Under the pieces are notes generated by a model. The model was not told where the DNA came from. It ran no database searches and saw only the letters and a list, made by a program, of their open reading frames with translations. Made by a program: the position numbers and the translations under genes. DNA of 64,000 bases from Mucilaginibacter boryungensis (GTDB lineage: Bacteria > Bacteroidota > Bacteroidia > Sphingobacteriales > Sphingobacteriaceae): contig NZ_JADFFM010000002.1 of NCBI RefSeq assembly GCF_015221995.1, positions 868,001-932,000 of the forward strand, given 5' to 3'. Positions 17,856-27,087 of the stretch are shown in pieces. Numbering within the stretch: the stretch's first letter is position 1; every line of letters begins with the position of its first letter.

Positions 17856-18242
17856 ATGGCTGCAAAGTTTTTAATTATTGCATTGATATGCTTGAGTATG
17901 ATGGGTATCTCCTGTAAAAAAGCAACAAATTCAACTACCACTTACCGGGCTAAAGTTGTTTATAAGGATTGCGGGTATTTTATTTTTGATGTAGAGGGCA
18001 ACAACGGCATTGGCACCAGGTGGTCGGCAAACCGCCAGGACAATTACTATAATAATGCGGTTGATATACGCGATTATTGTTATTTAGTTGATAAAAATGT
18101 AAAAGTGGGTAATACTGTTGAATTCACTATAACACAGCAACAAACAGCAGTTAGCTCTAACTGTCCTTTTCCCGAGTGCTTTGCTTATTTAGGTACCGGT
18201 AAAAGTATTTATATTAATGATGTCGTGATCGTAAACCCTTAA
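17856..18242 (+). CDS. Small cysteine-rich lipoprotein, paralogue 2
   Basis: A 128-residue lipoprotein with signal box GISC (Cys20). It is a diverged copy of the gene 101 bases upstream: the Cys pattern, the aromatic YCYL motif and the C-terminal I-Y-x-x-D-V-V strand are all kept while most other residues differ. The stop codon lies nine bases from the end of the convergent SNF2 helicase gene. The function is unknown; the position after two other lipoproteins suggests an envelope cluster. Confidence 0.8.
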   Translation: MAAKFLIIALICLSMMGISCKKATNSTTTYRAKVVYKDCGYFIFDVEGNNGIGTRWSANRQDNYYNNAVDIRDYCYLVDKNVKVGNTVEFTITQQQTAVSSNCPFPECFAYLGTGKSIYINDVVIVNP

Positions 18243-18251
18243 GGGTTCTTA

Positions 18252-21146
18252 CTAAGCCAGTATATCCCTGATATCCTCGGGCGTTAGTGTTTTAATAAAA
18301 CTTTCTTCGGTAGTTATCAGCGCGCGGGCAACGCTTAATTTGCGCTGTTGCAAGGCCAGTATCTTTTCTTCAACCGTATCTTTGGTGATAAATTTATAAA
18401 TGAACACGTTTTTGGTTTGGCCAATACGATGTGTGCGGTCAATAGCCTGTTGTTCAACCGCGGGGTTCCACCAGGGGTCAAGTATAAAAACGTAATCGGC
18501 CTCGGTAAGGTTTAAACCCACTCCTCCGGCTTTTATCGAGATCAGGAACACTTTGGTTTTTTCATCTTCCTGAAATCGTTTTACAATTTCACCGCGGTTT
18601 TGGGTGCTGCCATCAAGGTAAGTGTAGGTTATGTTTTCTTCATCAAAATAACGCCGGTATATTTGTAATTGCTTTACAAACTGCGAGAAGATGAGCACCT
18701 TATGTCCGCCATCCAACACATTGCTAAGCGTATGTACCACGTTCTCAAACTTACCGCTATCACCCTCGTAGTCGTCGTCTATCATACTGGGGTGATTGGC
18801 AATCTGGCGCAGCTTGATCAGTCCCTGTAATACCTGCATTTGTGTCTGGGCAAAGGTGCCGTCTTCCAGGCTCTTCAGTAATTCATTACGATATTCTGAC
18901 TTTACCTTTTCATAAACCGATGCCTGTTCGTCGCTCATCTGGCAATAAAAAAGATGCTCGGTTTTGGGCGGTAATTCGGTAGCTACCTGCTCTTTTGTAC
19001 GGCGTAAAACAAAGGGCTTAATAATGGCTTGCAACTTGCGTGCTTTTTCTTCATCCTTTTTCTTTTCTATCGGCGTCACAAATTCATTCATAAAAAATTG
19101 CTGACTACCTAACAGGCCGGGATTAATGAACGACATTTGCGTCCACAGGTCGTTCACCGAATTTTCTACCGGGGTACCGCTCAGTATCAGCTTAAAGCGC
19201 GATTTTAATTGCTTCACCGCCTGGTACGATTTTGATGATGGGTTTTTAATGTTCTGGCTTTCGTCCAATATTACATAATCGAAAAAAAACGATTTGAACA
19301 TTTCAATATCAATACGGGTAATACCGTACGTGGTAACCACCACATCGTAATTGCTAAATACCTCGGGACTTTTATATCTGAATGCGCCGGTATGCACCAT
19401 CATTTTTAATTGCGGCGTAAACTTTTTAGCCTCATTTATCCAGTTATAAATAAGCGATGTAGGCATAATCAGTAATGATGTACTTTTACCTCCCGCGGCT
19501 TCGGTATCTTCTTTGTTTTTTTGCAGCAGGGCCAGCGTTTGTATAGTTTTACCCAAGCCCATATCATCGGCCAGGCAACCACCAAAATGGTATTCCCTTA
19601 AAAAATGGAACCAGTTATAGCCGGCTTGCTGGTAGTGCCGCAGGCTACCCGAAAAATTAACAGGCATTGGTATATCACTTACCTCTTCAAAATCAGTCAG
19701 CTTCTGCAGTTTGCGGTCCATGGCAATCCCGGCCAGTTCGCCTTCAGCCAGTTCTGTTAATAAGCCCAGGTGGTGCTTGCGCAGCTTAAGTTCCTTGCCG
19801 CTCTCAGCAAAATGCAGTAGGTTGCCATACTGGGAAAACCATTTTTCGGGTATCACCGCAATTTCGCCTGATGGCAAAATAAATTCCTTTTTGTGGTTAA
19901 GGATATGGTTGCGCAATTCCATAAACGGAATTTTGTAGGGGCCAAAATGCACTACGGCGTAAATATCAAACCAATCGTTACGTTCGGTTACTTCAAGGTC
20001 TATTTTACTGTTACCAAACAGGTAGCGTTTCTGACCATCAGGTTGCTCAATCTCAAAGCCATCCTGCAGTAGCTGGTCGTGGTGTTGGTTCAGCCATTCA
20101 AATACCGAGAACGACTGATCGGCATCAGTGTCGGTGTTATCCACCTCCAGGTTTTGAAACAACGATGAAACGGTCTTTAAACCCAGCGCTTCCAGTTCCA
20201 GTAGTTTATTTTTTTCCCAGGTAACCGAACGTTTTATGCGATGGAAAATATAATCGTCGCCGTTTTTATCTATCCGTACCGATACCTGTCTGCCGTCCCC
20301 GTAAGGGAAAATATAGCCAGCGTACCTGAAACATAATTGCATTTGCGATGTCCCGCCCGGCACATAAATAGGCTTCAGGATAGGCACCGCGTCGTATTTT
20401 TCGGTATTTATGGTAAAGCCTTCCGCGTAAACCGAATGCTTCTCTATCAGCGGCGCCACAAACTTTTCGAAGTAGGATTGCTCGGACGAGCGGGGGATAG
20501 CGATATAGCGTTTGTTTAAAAACGGCACCAGTTTTTTGCCTTCAATCTCTTTGTCAAAGTAATAAAGCGTATCATCCATCATCATCCAGGCGGGGTGGTT
20601 GCAAATGATCTCGGCGTTCTTAAACATAAACTCAATGCGCAGGCCCTGGTATTTAATAGTAGGAAAGTAGCGTATCTCCTCCGCATCGCGCCTGAAATGA
20701 AACAACACCGAGGCTGGTTCTGTGGCTATATGCAGCTGTTTACCAGCCGGATAACCCTCTTTGCTCATCTGGTAAATTTGCTTGCCGGGCAAAAGGTTCA
20801 GCGCCTCTGCCATCCGTTTTTCCATTTTTGGGCGGATGGTTTCAAATAACTGGTCGTTAAATATTTTGCTAAAAAACTCGAACGGGCGAACGGGTTTTTT
20901 GTAGTATTTTTTGATGATGTTGCCTTGCTCCAGGTCTTCCAGTATCTTAATTAATTTGATATCGGTTTCGTCCAGACAAGTGGCAAATTCCTTAGCTGTA
21001 TTGCTGAATAAACGCTGATAAGTAAGAGAAAACTCGCCGTTGGGGTTTAATTGAACTATGTGAGGCTCAATAACATACGACAGAAATTCATGCCTGGCAA
21101 TGGCATAAATAATTTGGCAAGGTTTGCTGCTGTCGACGCGTAACAT
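18252..21146 (-). CDS. SNF2-family DEAD/DEAH-box ATPase (helicase-like)
   Basis: A 964-residue protein. The N-terminal half (about 1-490) is a long non-enzymatic region typical of bacterial SNF2 proteins. The ATPase core has CLADDMGLGKTIQTL (motif I, near residue 525), VILDESQNIKN (motif II as DESQ, near 629), LSGTPVEN (motif III) and, in the C-terminal lobe, LIFSQF, GGVGLNLTEADYV and DRTHRIGQ (near 907). These proteins use ATP to translocate on or remodel DNA-bound complexes. There is no methylase, nuclease or other defence partner next to it, so a defence role is not supported. It appears to be monocistronic. Confidence 0.93.
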   Translation of the reverse strand: MLRVDSSKPCQIIYAIARHEFLSYVIEPHIVQLNPNGEFSLTYQRLFSNTAKEFATCLDETDIKLIKILEDLEQGNIIKKYYKKPVRPFEFFSKIFNDQLFETIRPKMEKRMAEALNLLPGKQIYQMSKEGYPAGKQLHIATEPASVLFHFRRDAEEIRYFPTIKYQGLRIEFMFKNAEIICNHPAWMMMDDTLYYFDKEIEGKKLVPFLNKRYIAIPRSSEQSYFEKFVAPLIEKHSVYAEGFTINTEKYDAVPILKPIYVPGGTSQMQLCFRYAGYIFPYGDGRQVSVRIDKNGDDYIFHRIKRSVTWEKNKLLELEALGLKTVSSLFQNLEVDNTDTDADQSFSVFEWLNQHHDQLLQDGFEIEQPDGQKRYLFGNSKIDLEVTERNDWFDIYAVVHFGPYKIPFMELRNHILNHKKEFILPSGEIAVIPEKWFSQYGNLLHFAESGKELKLRKHHLGLLTELAEGELAGIAMDRKLQKLTDFEEVSDIPMPVNFSGSLRHYQQAGYNWFHFLREYHFGGCLADDMGLGKTIQTLALLQKNKEDTEAAGGKSTSLLIMPTSLIYNWINEAKKFTPQLKMMVHTGAFRYKSPEVFSNYDVVVTTYGITRIDIEMFKSFFFDYVILDESQNIKNPSSKSYQAVKQLKSRFKLILSGTPVENSVNDLWTQMSFINPGLLGSQQFFMNEFVTPIEKKKDEEKARKLQAIIKPFVLRRTKEQVATELPPKTEHLFYCQMSDEQASVYEKVKSEYRNELLKSLEDGTFAQTQMQVLQGLIKLRQIANHPSMIDDDYEGDSGKFENVVHTLSNVLDGGHKVLIFSQFVKQLQIYRRYFDEENITYTYLDGSTQNRGEIVKRFQEDEKTKVFLISIKAGGVGLNLTEADYVFILDPWWNPAVEQQAIDRTHRIGQTKNVFIYKFITKDTVEEKILALQQRKLSVARALITTEESFIKTLTPEDIRDILA

Positions 21147-21415
21147 GTGCTTCAGGTAAAAAATTTATTGAAGCTACATCAACAAAAAATTCAAACGTAA
21201 ACAGAATTTATTTCAATAAAAAGCTTTTTCGGTTAAAAAATTGTTAACAATGTGGATTATTAATTAACAAGTTGACGGAGAGGTAATATGGCGAATCATT
21301 ATGTTTCGGGTTTTACCTACTTGCCACTTAACCGAATAAAAATGTAAAAATTTAGCTAATTGGAAATCAAAACGAATAAAATCGAATAAAAATAAATAAA
21401 AAAGAATAAGCGCCT
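21147..21415. other. AT-rich intergenic region with repeated GAATAAAA-type words
   Basis: This 269-base gap lies between the SNF2 start and the end of fabF. The part nearest fabF (about 21330-21412) repeats the words CGAATAAAA, AAATAAA and GAATAA several times. No open frame, hairpin terminator or RNA gene is visible. The part near 21146 would hold the SNF2 promoter, but I see no clear -7 element. Confidence 0.5.
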
Positions 21416-22654
21416 TTACACCTTCTTCATCACTACTACACCGTTGTGACCGCCAAAACCAAAGGTGTTACTCATGGCTGCTTTTACCGGGTGTTGTATG
21501 GCATCACCGGTTACAATTTGCAGCCCGGCGGGAATGTTCGGGTCAATGGTGGTTGTATTGATCGTCGGCGGGATAATGCCATCGGTAATGGACTTTACGG
21601 CCACAATAGCCTCGATTGCGCCGGCCGCGCCCAGCAAATGCCCTGTAATTGATTTGCTTGCGCTTACAAATAAATGTTTGCTATCGCCATAAACAGCGTG
21701 GATACCGCGGGCCTCGCTTTGGTCGCCGACGGGGGTTGACGTGGCGTGCGCATTCAGGAAACCGATATCTTCTTTATTCAAACCGGCATCATTCAGGGCC
21801 GATTTCATAGCCTGGATAGCGCCCAAGCCATCGGGGTGTGTAGCCGTGATATGATAAGCGTCCGAGGTCATGGCGGCCCCAGCAACTTCGGCATAGATAT
21901 GTGCGCCACGGGCTTTGGCATGCTCGTATTCTTCCAATACTAATACCCCCGAACCTTCACCCATTACAAAGCCATCGCGGTCAACATCAAAGGGTCGGGA
22001 TGCTTTTGTAGGGTCATCATTACGCGTTGAAAGCGCTTTTAATGCATTATAACCGCCGATAGAAGCCTCGGTAACCGGTGCGTCGGAACCGCCGGTAATG
22101 ATGATCTTCGCTTTGCCCCAGCGGATGTAATTCATGGCTTCCATCATGGCTGTATTTGAACTGGCACAGGCAGTAACGGTAGTAAAGTTAACCCCCATAT
22201 AACCATACTTGATGGAAATAAGGCCCGATGCCATATTGATGAGCGTTTTAGGAATAAAGAACGGGTTAAAATGCGGCTGATGTTCGGATGCATGGTATTC
22301 TACCAATTGATGTTCAAAGGTTTCCATGCCACCTTGCGCCGAACCGAAGATCACCCCCACATCAAACGGCGACATTGTGCTTAGATCGAACCCCGAATCC
22401 TCAATAGCTTGCTTAGCGGCTATCAGCGCGTATTGCGAGTACAGGTCGCCGCGCTTAATATCATTGCGGTCGAGGTGTAAAGTAGGATCGTAATCGGATA
22501 TCTGCGAGGCGAAACGTGTTTTAAATTTTTCGGCATCAAAGCGGATAATGGCCCGGGCCGCGCTGCGCCCGTTTACCACGTTAGTCCAAAAGTCGGCAAT
22601 ATTATTTCCGTTGGGGGCAATAACGCCCATGCCTGTAATTACAACACGTTTCAT
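21416..22654 (-). CDS. fabF: 3-oxoacyl-ACP synthase II (KAS II), stand-alone
   Basis: A 412-residue condensing enzyme. I chose the ATG at 22654 (MKRVVITGMGV) because it is the family's normal start; the longer frame runs into the promoter. The active-site triad is intact: Cys in TACASSNTA, His in NAHATSTPVGD and His in SITGHLLGAAG, together with Lys before it. It elongates acyl-ACP by two carbons with malonyl-ACP in fatty acid synthesis. It is about 3.0 kb away from the pigment cluster and separated by unrelated genes, so it is more likely a fatty-acid enzyme than a cluster member. Confidence 0.93.
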   Translation of the reverse strand: MKRVVITGMGVIAPNGNNIADFWTNVVNGRSAARAIIRFDAEKFKTRFASQISDYDPTLHLDRNDIKRGDLYSQYALIAAKQAIEDSGFDLSTMSPFDVGVIFGSAQGGMETFEHQLVEYHASEHQPHFNPFFIPKTLINMASGLISIKYGYMGVNFTTVTACASSNTAMMEAMNYIRWGKAKIIITGGSDAPVTEASIGGYNALKALSTRNDDPTKASRPFDVDRDGFVMGEGSGVLVLEEYEHAKARGAHIYAEVAGAAMTSDAYHITATHPDGLGAIQAMKSALNDAGLNKEDIGFLNAHATSTPVGDQSEARGIHAVYGDSKHLFVSASKSITGHLLGAAGAIEAIVAVKSITDGIIPPTINTTTIDPNIPAGLQIVTGDAIQHPVKAAMSNTFGFGGHNGVVVMKKV

Positions 22655-22660
22655 GGGGTG

Positions 22661-22668
22661 CAAATGTA
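22661..22668 (-). promoter_or_regulatory. Candidate -7 promoter element of fabF
   Basis: On the minus strand the sequence reads TACATTTG, a match to TAnnTTTG, ending seven bases before the fabF ATG. The transcript would have almost no leader. No TTG lies at the ideal -33 distance. Confidence 0.45.
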
Positions 22669-22778
22669 GGAAATAATGTCTGAACCGTGATTTATAGGAT
22701 TTAAAGATTAACGATACTGATAATCCCATTCGATAATCTGTTTAATCGCTGTTCAGACAATTTTTGTACTTTCACTTT

Positions 22779-24278
22779 ATGGCCAAGCTCAAAAAATTAC
22801 CCTCGCCTATTACCATACTGGTTATTGTTATCCTGATAGCTGCCGCGGCTACCTGGCTTTTACCTGCCGGGGAATATAACAAACTGAGCTACACCAGCTC
22901 TGGCGGGTTTAGTATGAGCAGCCCCACCGGTGAAAAGGCCTTACCCTTTACCCAGCACACGCTGGATAGCCTGCATATCCGCATCCCGACAGAGAAATTT
23001 AAGAATGGCGATATCCGCAAGCCTGTAGCCATTCCAGGCAATTACCATCAGCTAAAAAGCAATAAGCAAGGCCCCATTAATGTTATCGAGGCGCCCATTA
23101 AAGGCATTTACGATACTATTGATATTATCCTTTTTGTGCTGTTCATTGGTGGGTTTATGCATGTGTTTCAGCAAACCGGAGCTATGGAACAGGGCATCAG
23201 AAACCTGTCTTATAAAATGAAAGGGCGCGAAGCCTGGCTTATTATTATCATCACTTTTCTGTTCTCGTTCGGTGGGGCATCTTTCGGCATGGCCGAGGAA
23301 TGTTTTGTGTTTTACCCGGTATTGGTACCCTTATTTTTAGCCGCTGGGTACGATGTTCTGGTGCCGCTGGCCGTCATTTTCGGCGGGGCCAATCTGGGTA
23401 ATATCGCCTCGTTCAGTAATCCATTTGCTACTATTATCGCATCAAACGCGGCCGGTATTAACTGGGCCGATGGTATACTGGAACGTATAGCCATTTTTGT
23501 GGTGATAACAGCGGTATTTATAGCTTACATAGTGCGCTACGCCAAAAAAGTACAGCGCGACCCTACAGCATCGCTGGTATATAAACTGGAAGGTGCGGTA
23601 GCCTTGCCTTATGCCAGTGTGCACTCGGGCCCACCCGTTCCGCTCGGCCGGAAAAATGGCGGTTTACTTATCTTGTTCCTGCTTACCTTTTTGGTAATGA
23701 TAGCCGGCGTTGCCCACTACGATTGGTGGCTGCCCGAAATGTCGGCCTTATTTTTGGTTTCGGCTATTTTGGTGGCCATAATAACCCGTGTTAATGAGAG
23801 CTTATTTATCCGGCAATTTATTGAGGGCGCCAAAAGCCTGCTTTCGGTAGCATTTATTATTGGCGTGGCACGCGGTGTGGGACTTATCCTGAATGAAGGG
23901 CGCATCAGCGACAGCATTTTATATTATTCAGCCGGGTTAGTGGGCCATATGCCGCCTATGCTGTTTATTGTAATATTGTTTGTGCTGTATAATTTTTTTA
24001 CACTGTTTATCAGTTCCTCATCGGGTATGGCGGTGCTTACTATGCCTATATTCGGCTCGTTGGCGGTAGTGGTTGGTGTGCCCGGTCGCGAGATAGTGAA
24101 TGCCTACCTTTTCGGGATGGGTATCATGAGCTTCATCACCCCAACCGGACTGATCCTGCCATCGCTGGCCATGGTAAATATCAGTTATAAAACCTGGCTA
24201 AAATTCATTTGGCCCATTATGCTCATCATCAGCATTATTTGCTGTTTATTTTTAATTGGTGGCGTATTAGTCCCTTAG
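22779..24278 (+). CDS. YfcC-family C4-dicarboxylate / amino-acid membrane transporter
   Basis: A 499-residue protein with about twelve transmembrane helices. I chose the ATG at 22779 (MAKLKKLPSPITILVIVIL) because upstream in-frame codons include only TTG. The TWLLPAGEY motif after the first helix, GASFGMAEECFVFYPVLVPL, and SSSSGMAVLTMPIFGSLA are typical of the YfcC/DcuC-like group (arginine/ornithine antiporter-like). The exact substrate is unknown. It is divergent from fabF and its stop codon is one base from the stop of the convergent gene. Confidence 0.85.
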   Translation: MAKLKKLPSPITILVIVILIAAAATWLLPAGEYNKLSYTSSGGFSMSSPTGEKALPFTQHTLDSLHIRIPTEKFKNGDIRKPVAIPGNYHQLKSNKQGPINVIEAPIKGIYDTIDIILFVLFIGGFMHVFQQTGAMEQGIRNLSYKMKGREAWLIIIITFLFSFGGASFGMAEECFVFYPVLVPLFLAAGYDVLVPLAVIFGGANLGNIASFSNPFATIIASNAAGINWADGILERIAIFVVITAVFIAYIVRYAKKVQRDPTASLVYKLEGAVALPYASVHSGPPVPLGRKNGGLLILFLLTFLVMIAGVAHYDWWLPEMSALFLVSAILVAIITRVNESLFIRQFIEGAKSLLSVAFIIGVARGVGLILNEGRISDSILYYSAGLVGHMPPMLFIVILFVLYNFFTLFISSSSGMAVLTMPIFGSLAVVVGVPGREIVNAYLFGMGIMSFITPTGLILPSLAMVNISYKTWLKFIWPIMLIISIICCLFLIGGVLVP

Positions 24279-24279
24279 G

Positions 24280-24810
24280 CTAACCCTTTTTTCGGATATA
24301 GGTAAAATCATACGCGGTCTTCCAGGTCTTGCCGCTATCGGCTGATGTTTCGTTAAACTGGCGTACTTTATCGGGACCAAGATTATAGAATATAAAACGG
24401 CCAATAATTTTTTGTCCCTGTGCATTCATTCTTTCAAAAGTAAACCGCATGGCACTATCGGTATACTCCCCATTTACAAAATCCTGCTGGCCTTTACGTT
24501 CAGATCCTATCCAGGTTTGTTTCCACTTGTTTGTAGCCCGGTCAACATAATTAAGGCTTTTACCCGAGTTTGGGCTATGCTGTTCTGTCCAGTTTTCTAA
24601 TATTGCACAGCCACCCGATACCTGTTGTACAACGCTATGGCCCACCAAAGTTTGTGTACCTGTTGCATACACATCCCACTCGCCTATCCAAAAATTAAAT
24701 TCTTTGGATTGCGCGTCATCCATGCATGGCAGTGCGGACGGTGCTTGTGCTTTTACAAACAAACTACAGCACATCATCAATAAAATAAGGAGTAAGCTTT
24801 TGGTTTTCAT
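24280..24810 (-). CDS. Secreted DUF1579-like (lipocalin-type) protein
   Basis: A 176-residue protein with a signal peptide ending at KAQ (about residue 22). The mature part starts with EFNFWIGEWDVYATG and contains GGCAILENWTEQ and SLNYVDRATNKWKQTWIG, the sequence style of small beta-barrel 'DUF1579-like' proteins common in Bacteroidota. No catalytic residues are evident. It ends one base from the convergent YfcC gene, so the two share a terminator region; I see no stem there. Confidence 0.72.
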   Translation of the reverse strand: MKTKSLLLILLMMCCSLFVKAQAPSALPCMDDAQSKEFNFWIGEWDVYATGTQTLVGHSVVQQVSGGCAILENWTEQHSPNSGKSLNYVDRATNKWKQTWIGSERKGQQDFVNGEYTDSAMRFTFERMNAQGQKIIGRFIFYNLGPDKVRQFNETSADSGKTWKTAYDFTYIRKKG

Positions 24811-24903
24811 ATTTAAGATCAGTTAGTTATACTCAAAGATAATTTCATAGCAATGTTTTCTTATCACCCGTTAAGGGGTAATTTAAGCCCCGCCTAATAA
24901 GTG

Positions 24904-24911
24904 TATCTTTG
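24904..24911 (+). promoter_or_regulatory. Candidate -7 promoter element of truC
   Basis: TATCTTTG matches TAnnTTTG. It abuts the codon ATG at 24912 and lies six bases before the ATG at 24918, so a transcript from it would start at or next to the coding sequence. Confidence 0.45.
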
Positions 24912-24917
24912 ATGCCC

Positions 24918-25604
24918 ATGCTTGATATTTTATACCGCGACGAATACCTGATCGCTATTAATAAACCCCACGGCTTGCTGGTGCACCGGTCGCCAATTGC
25001 GGCGGATGCAGATGAGTTTGCCGTACAAACCCTGCGCGACCAGATAGGTAAATGGGTTACGCCGGTTCACCGCATAGATCGCAAAACCGGCGGCATCTTG
25101 CTTTTTGCGCTGGATAAAGAAACTGAAGTTGCCATGCATAAACAATTTATGGAAGGCCTGGTTGGGAAAAAATACCTGGCCATTGTGCGCGGGCATACAC
25201 CGGATAGTGAAGCTATTGATTATCCTTTACGGAAAGAGAACGGCGCTATTCAGGAAGCCCATACCGATTACATTACCCTGCAGCGTGCCGATTTGCCGAT
25301 ACCTTTGGGTAATCATCCAAGTTCGCGGTATTCATTAGTCGAGGCTACACCGACCACCGGACGCATGCACCAGTTACGTAAGCATTTTGCTCATATTTTC
25401 CATCCAATTATAGGCGACCGTACCCACGGTTGCAATAAACAGAACCGTTTTTGGAAAGAACGCTGGGAAATGACTACCATGTTATTGCACGCCAGTGAGC
25501 AAGGCTTTACGCACCCAATAACAGGTGAGCCCGTTTTAATTAAAGCCCCTTTGCAGGACGAATTTATAAGGGTGATGGATTTACTGGGATTTAGCCTGCT
25601 ATAA
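24918..25604 (+). CDS. truC: tRNA pseudouridine(65) synthase
   Basis: A 228-residue RluA-family enzyme. I chose the ATG at 24918 (MLDILYRDEYLIAINKP) because it matches the family start; another ATG lies two codons upstream. The catalytic Asp is in PVHRIDRKTGGILLFAL. The TTGRMHQLRKHFAHIFHPIIGD segment and the length fit TruC better than RluA or RluD. The product makes pseudouridine at position 65 of some tRNAs. It is monocistronic, with the minus-strand pigment cluster ending 43 bases downstream. Confidence 0.88.
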   Translation: MLDILYRDEYLIAINKPHGLLVHRSPIAADADEFAVQTLRDQIGKWVTPVHRIDRKTGGILLFALDKETEVAMHKQFMEGLVGKKYLAIVRGHTPDSEAIDYPLRKENGAIQEAHTDYITLQRADLPIPLGNHPSSRYSLVEATPTTGRMHQLRKHFAHIFHPIIGDRTHGCNKQNRFWKERWEMTTMLLHASEQGFTHPITGEPVLIKAPLQDEFIRVMDLLGFSLL

Positions 25605-25646
25605 ATTGCAAATGGGATGCCGAAATATGTGGGGATGACCTTGGGA

Positions 25647-26009
25647 CTAAGAAGAAAATATTCCCTGCATTTTAAAACACGTTACCCCATTAACATTTAA
25701 TTGCGCGTTAACCTGTATGCCCGTCTCAAGGTTTTTGTAGGATATTTTCAACTCCGTATCCCCGGCCATACGTGGGTCAACCGGGGCAATAAATTTTAGG
25801 TTATCTGCTTTTTTTAGCTGAACGGGTGTGCCCAACGCTTTGGCCAAAACCTCTTTAACTATTTGTAGCATACAAGCGCCCGGCACTATCGGTTGGCCGG
25901 GGAAATGACCCGAAAAAATGGCATGATCGCTATCAAATTCAAATGCTACAGTAAAATTTCCGTCTGTATGATCTGATGAAGTGATATGGTAAAAACTATC
26001 TTTCAGCAT
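25647..26009 (-). CDS. FabZ/ApeI-like hot-dog protein of the pigment cluster
   Basis: A 120-residue single hot-dog domain. It has the helix-start motif SGHFPGQPIVPG with His35, the catalytic His of FabZ, but the Glu five residues after PG is replaced by Gln49 (PGACMLQIV). Normal FabZ uses His and Glu to dehydrate 3-hydroxyacyl-ACP. This copy may therefore be slower, have another proton relay, or serve as a partner of the complete FabZ at 42408. It is the last gene of the minus-strand pigment block, ten bases behind the CLF-like gene. Confidence 0.83.
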   Translation of the reverse strand: MLKDSFYHITSSDHTDGNFTVAFEFDSDHAIFSGHFPGQPIVPGACMLQIVKEVLAKALGTPVQLKKADNLKFIAPVDPRMAGDTELKISYKNLETGIQVNAQLNVNGVTCFKMQGIFSS

Positions 26010-26019
26010 GGCACAGAAT

Positions 26020-27087
26020 TTAGCATGCCGAAACCAGCATCAGCGCGTGATATTTATTTTGATAACGGTTGTATATCAGCACCTTTCGGGGAGGTTCAAC
26101 AACTCTATCTCCTTCCAGCAATATGGCGGGAACTTCCTGTTTTTTAATAATATTTGCGGCCAGCCATAGCGCGAAAGATGACGACGTTGGATATTCGCCG
26201 CTCAGGTGTTTGTAATTAGCACAAGGGGTACTACTAAAAATTCCGGCCTTCAGCTTTTGGTAAGGTTCATCATTCTTAATATCGCCATTTTTCCCTGTAA
26301 TTATTAAATCAACATCGGCCACGGTAAGGTTATTTTCGTTTAAGAACCCGCCAATTTCTTCCGTAGCATCAAAATCAATATCGGAATTATAAAATGTTTT
26401 TAACCCACTCAGCTCAGCCAGGCAGCTTTCCCCGGGTTGATCACTTAACACAAAAAATGCCGCGCCTTCACCGCCAATTGTCCCTTTCGATCTTTCTTTA
26501 TACAAATCAAGGTTAGATACAGGTTTACGCTTATATAAGCCTAAGCGGGTAAGCACGGTGAAACTGGTATCTATCATTTCGTCGATGCCGCCAACTAAAA
26601 CGTCGGATGCTTCACCCTCGTTCAGCAGCATCAAACCGTCTAACAAAGCATTTTCAAATGAAACCCCCTTATGCACGAAAGTATTGTTGTAATTATGGCA
26701 TTTTAACATTAATGCAATCTGCGCGGCAACCGTATTATGGGTTGATTGGATAAACGCTGTTGGCGGCAGCATTTCTTCGTGCATCTCTACAATACGGGTA
26801 AGGAAAGTAACCGTATCTTCCATAATACCAAAAGCTGTACCTGTAATAATCGCGTCTGGCTGTTCTACGTTAGCCTTTTTCAGACAATCCATAGCAGCCG
26901 CTACGCCCATTTTTATTACATGGCTCATCCGGCGGATCAGCTTTGGGTCGATGAATTCTTTATAATCGGGCTCAATCGCTTTCAAGCGGGTGGTTTCATA
27001 TTTCACCACATCGGTCAAAAAGGGTTGATCGCCAAAAGTATTTTGGGCTGATATGGCAGACGCTGAACGGATATAAGCCTTCATCAT
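26020..27087 (-). CDS. Chain-length-factor-like ketosynthase without catalytic residues
   Basis: A 355-residue protein of the thiolase fold, shorter than a normal KS. I chose the ATG at 27087 because its ATGA overlaps the TGA stop of the upstream KS. Aligned by eye with that KS, Cys160 corresponds to Gly141 (in HKGVSFENA), His293 to Gly265 and His328 to Glu298, so all three catalytic residues are gone. Such KS/CLF pairs make polyketides or aryl polyenes, where the inactive partner sets the chain length. The translational coupling supports a heterodimer with the KS at 27084-28283. Confidence 0.87.
   Translation of the reverse strand: MMKAYIRSASAISAQNTFGDQPFLTDVVKYETTRLKAIEPDYKEFIDPKLIRRMSHVIKMGVAAAMDCLKKANVEQPDAIITGTAFGIMEDTVTFLTRIVEMHEEMLPPTAFIQSTHNTVAAQIALMLKCHNYNNTFVHKGVSFENALLDGLMLLNEGEASDVLVGGIDEMIDTSFTVLTRLGLYKRKPVSNLDLYKERSKGTIGGEGAAFFVLSDQPGESCLAELSGLKTFYNSDIDFDATEEIGGFLNENNLTVADVDLIITGKNGDIKNDEPYQKLKAGIFSSTPCANYKHLSGEYPTSSSFALWLAANIIKKQEVPAILLEGDRVVEPPRKVLIYNRYQNKYHALMLVSAC

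Noticed and set aside
18234..18247. Perfect 14-base palindrome AACCCTTAAGGGTT at the junction of two convergent genes
   Set aside because: It has no loop and lies across the stop codon of one gene; such short words occur by chance and it makes no stable terminator.
18252..21146. SNF2 helicase as part of a defence system
   Set aside because: No methylase, nuclease, Z1, DISARM-type or phage-related gene is next to it.
21416..22654. FabF as a member of the pigment cluster
   Set aside because: Three unrelated genes (YfcC transporter, DUF1579-like, TruC) and opposite strands lie between it and the cluster, and it resembles a fatty-acid FabF.
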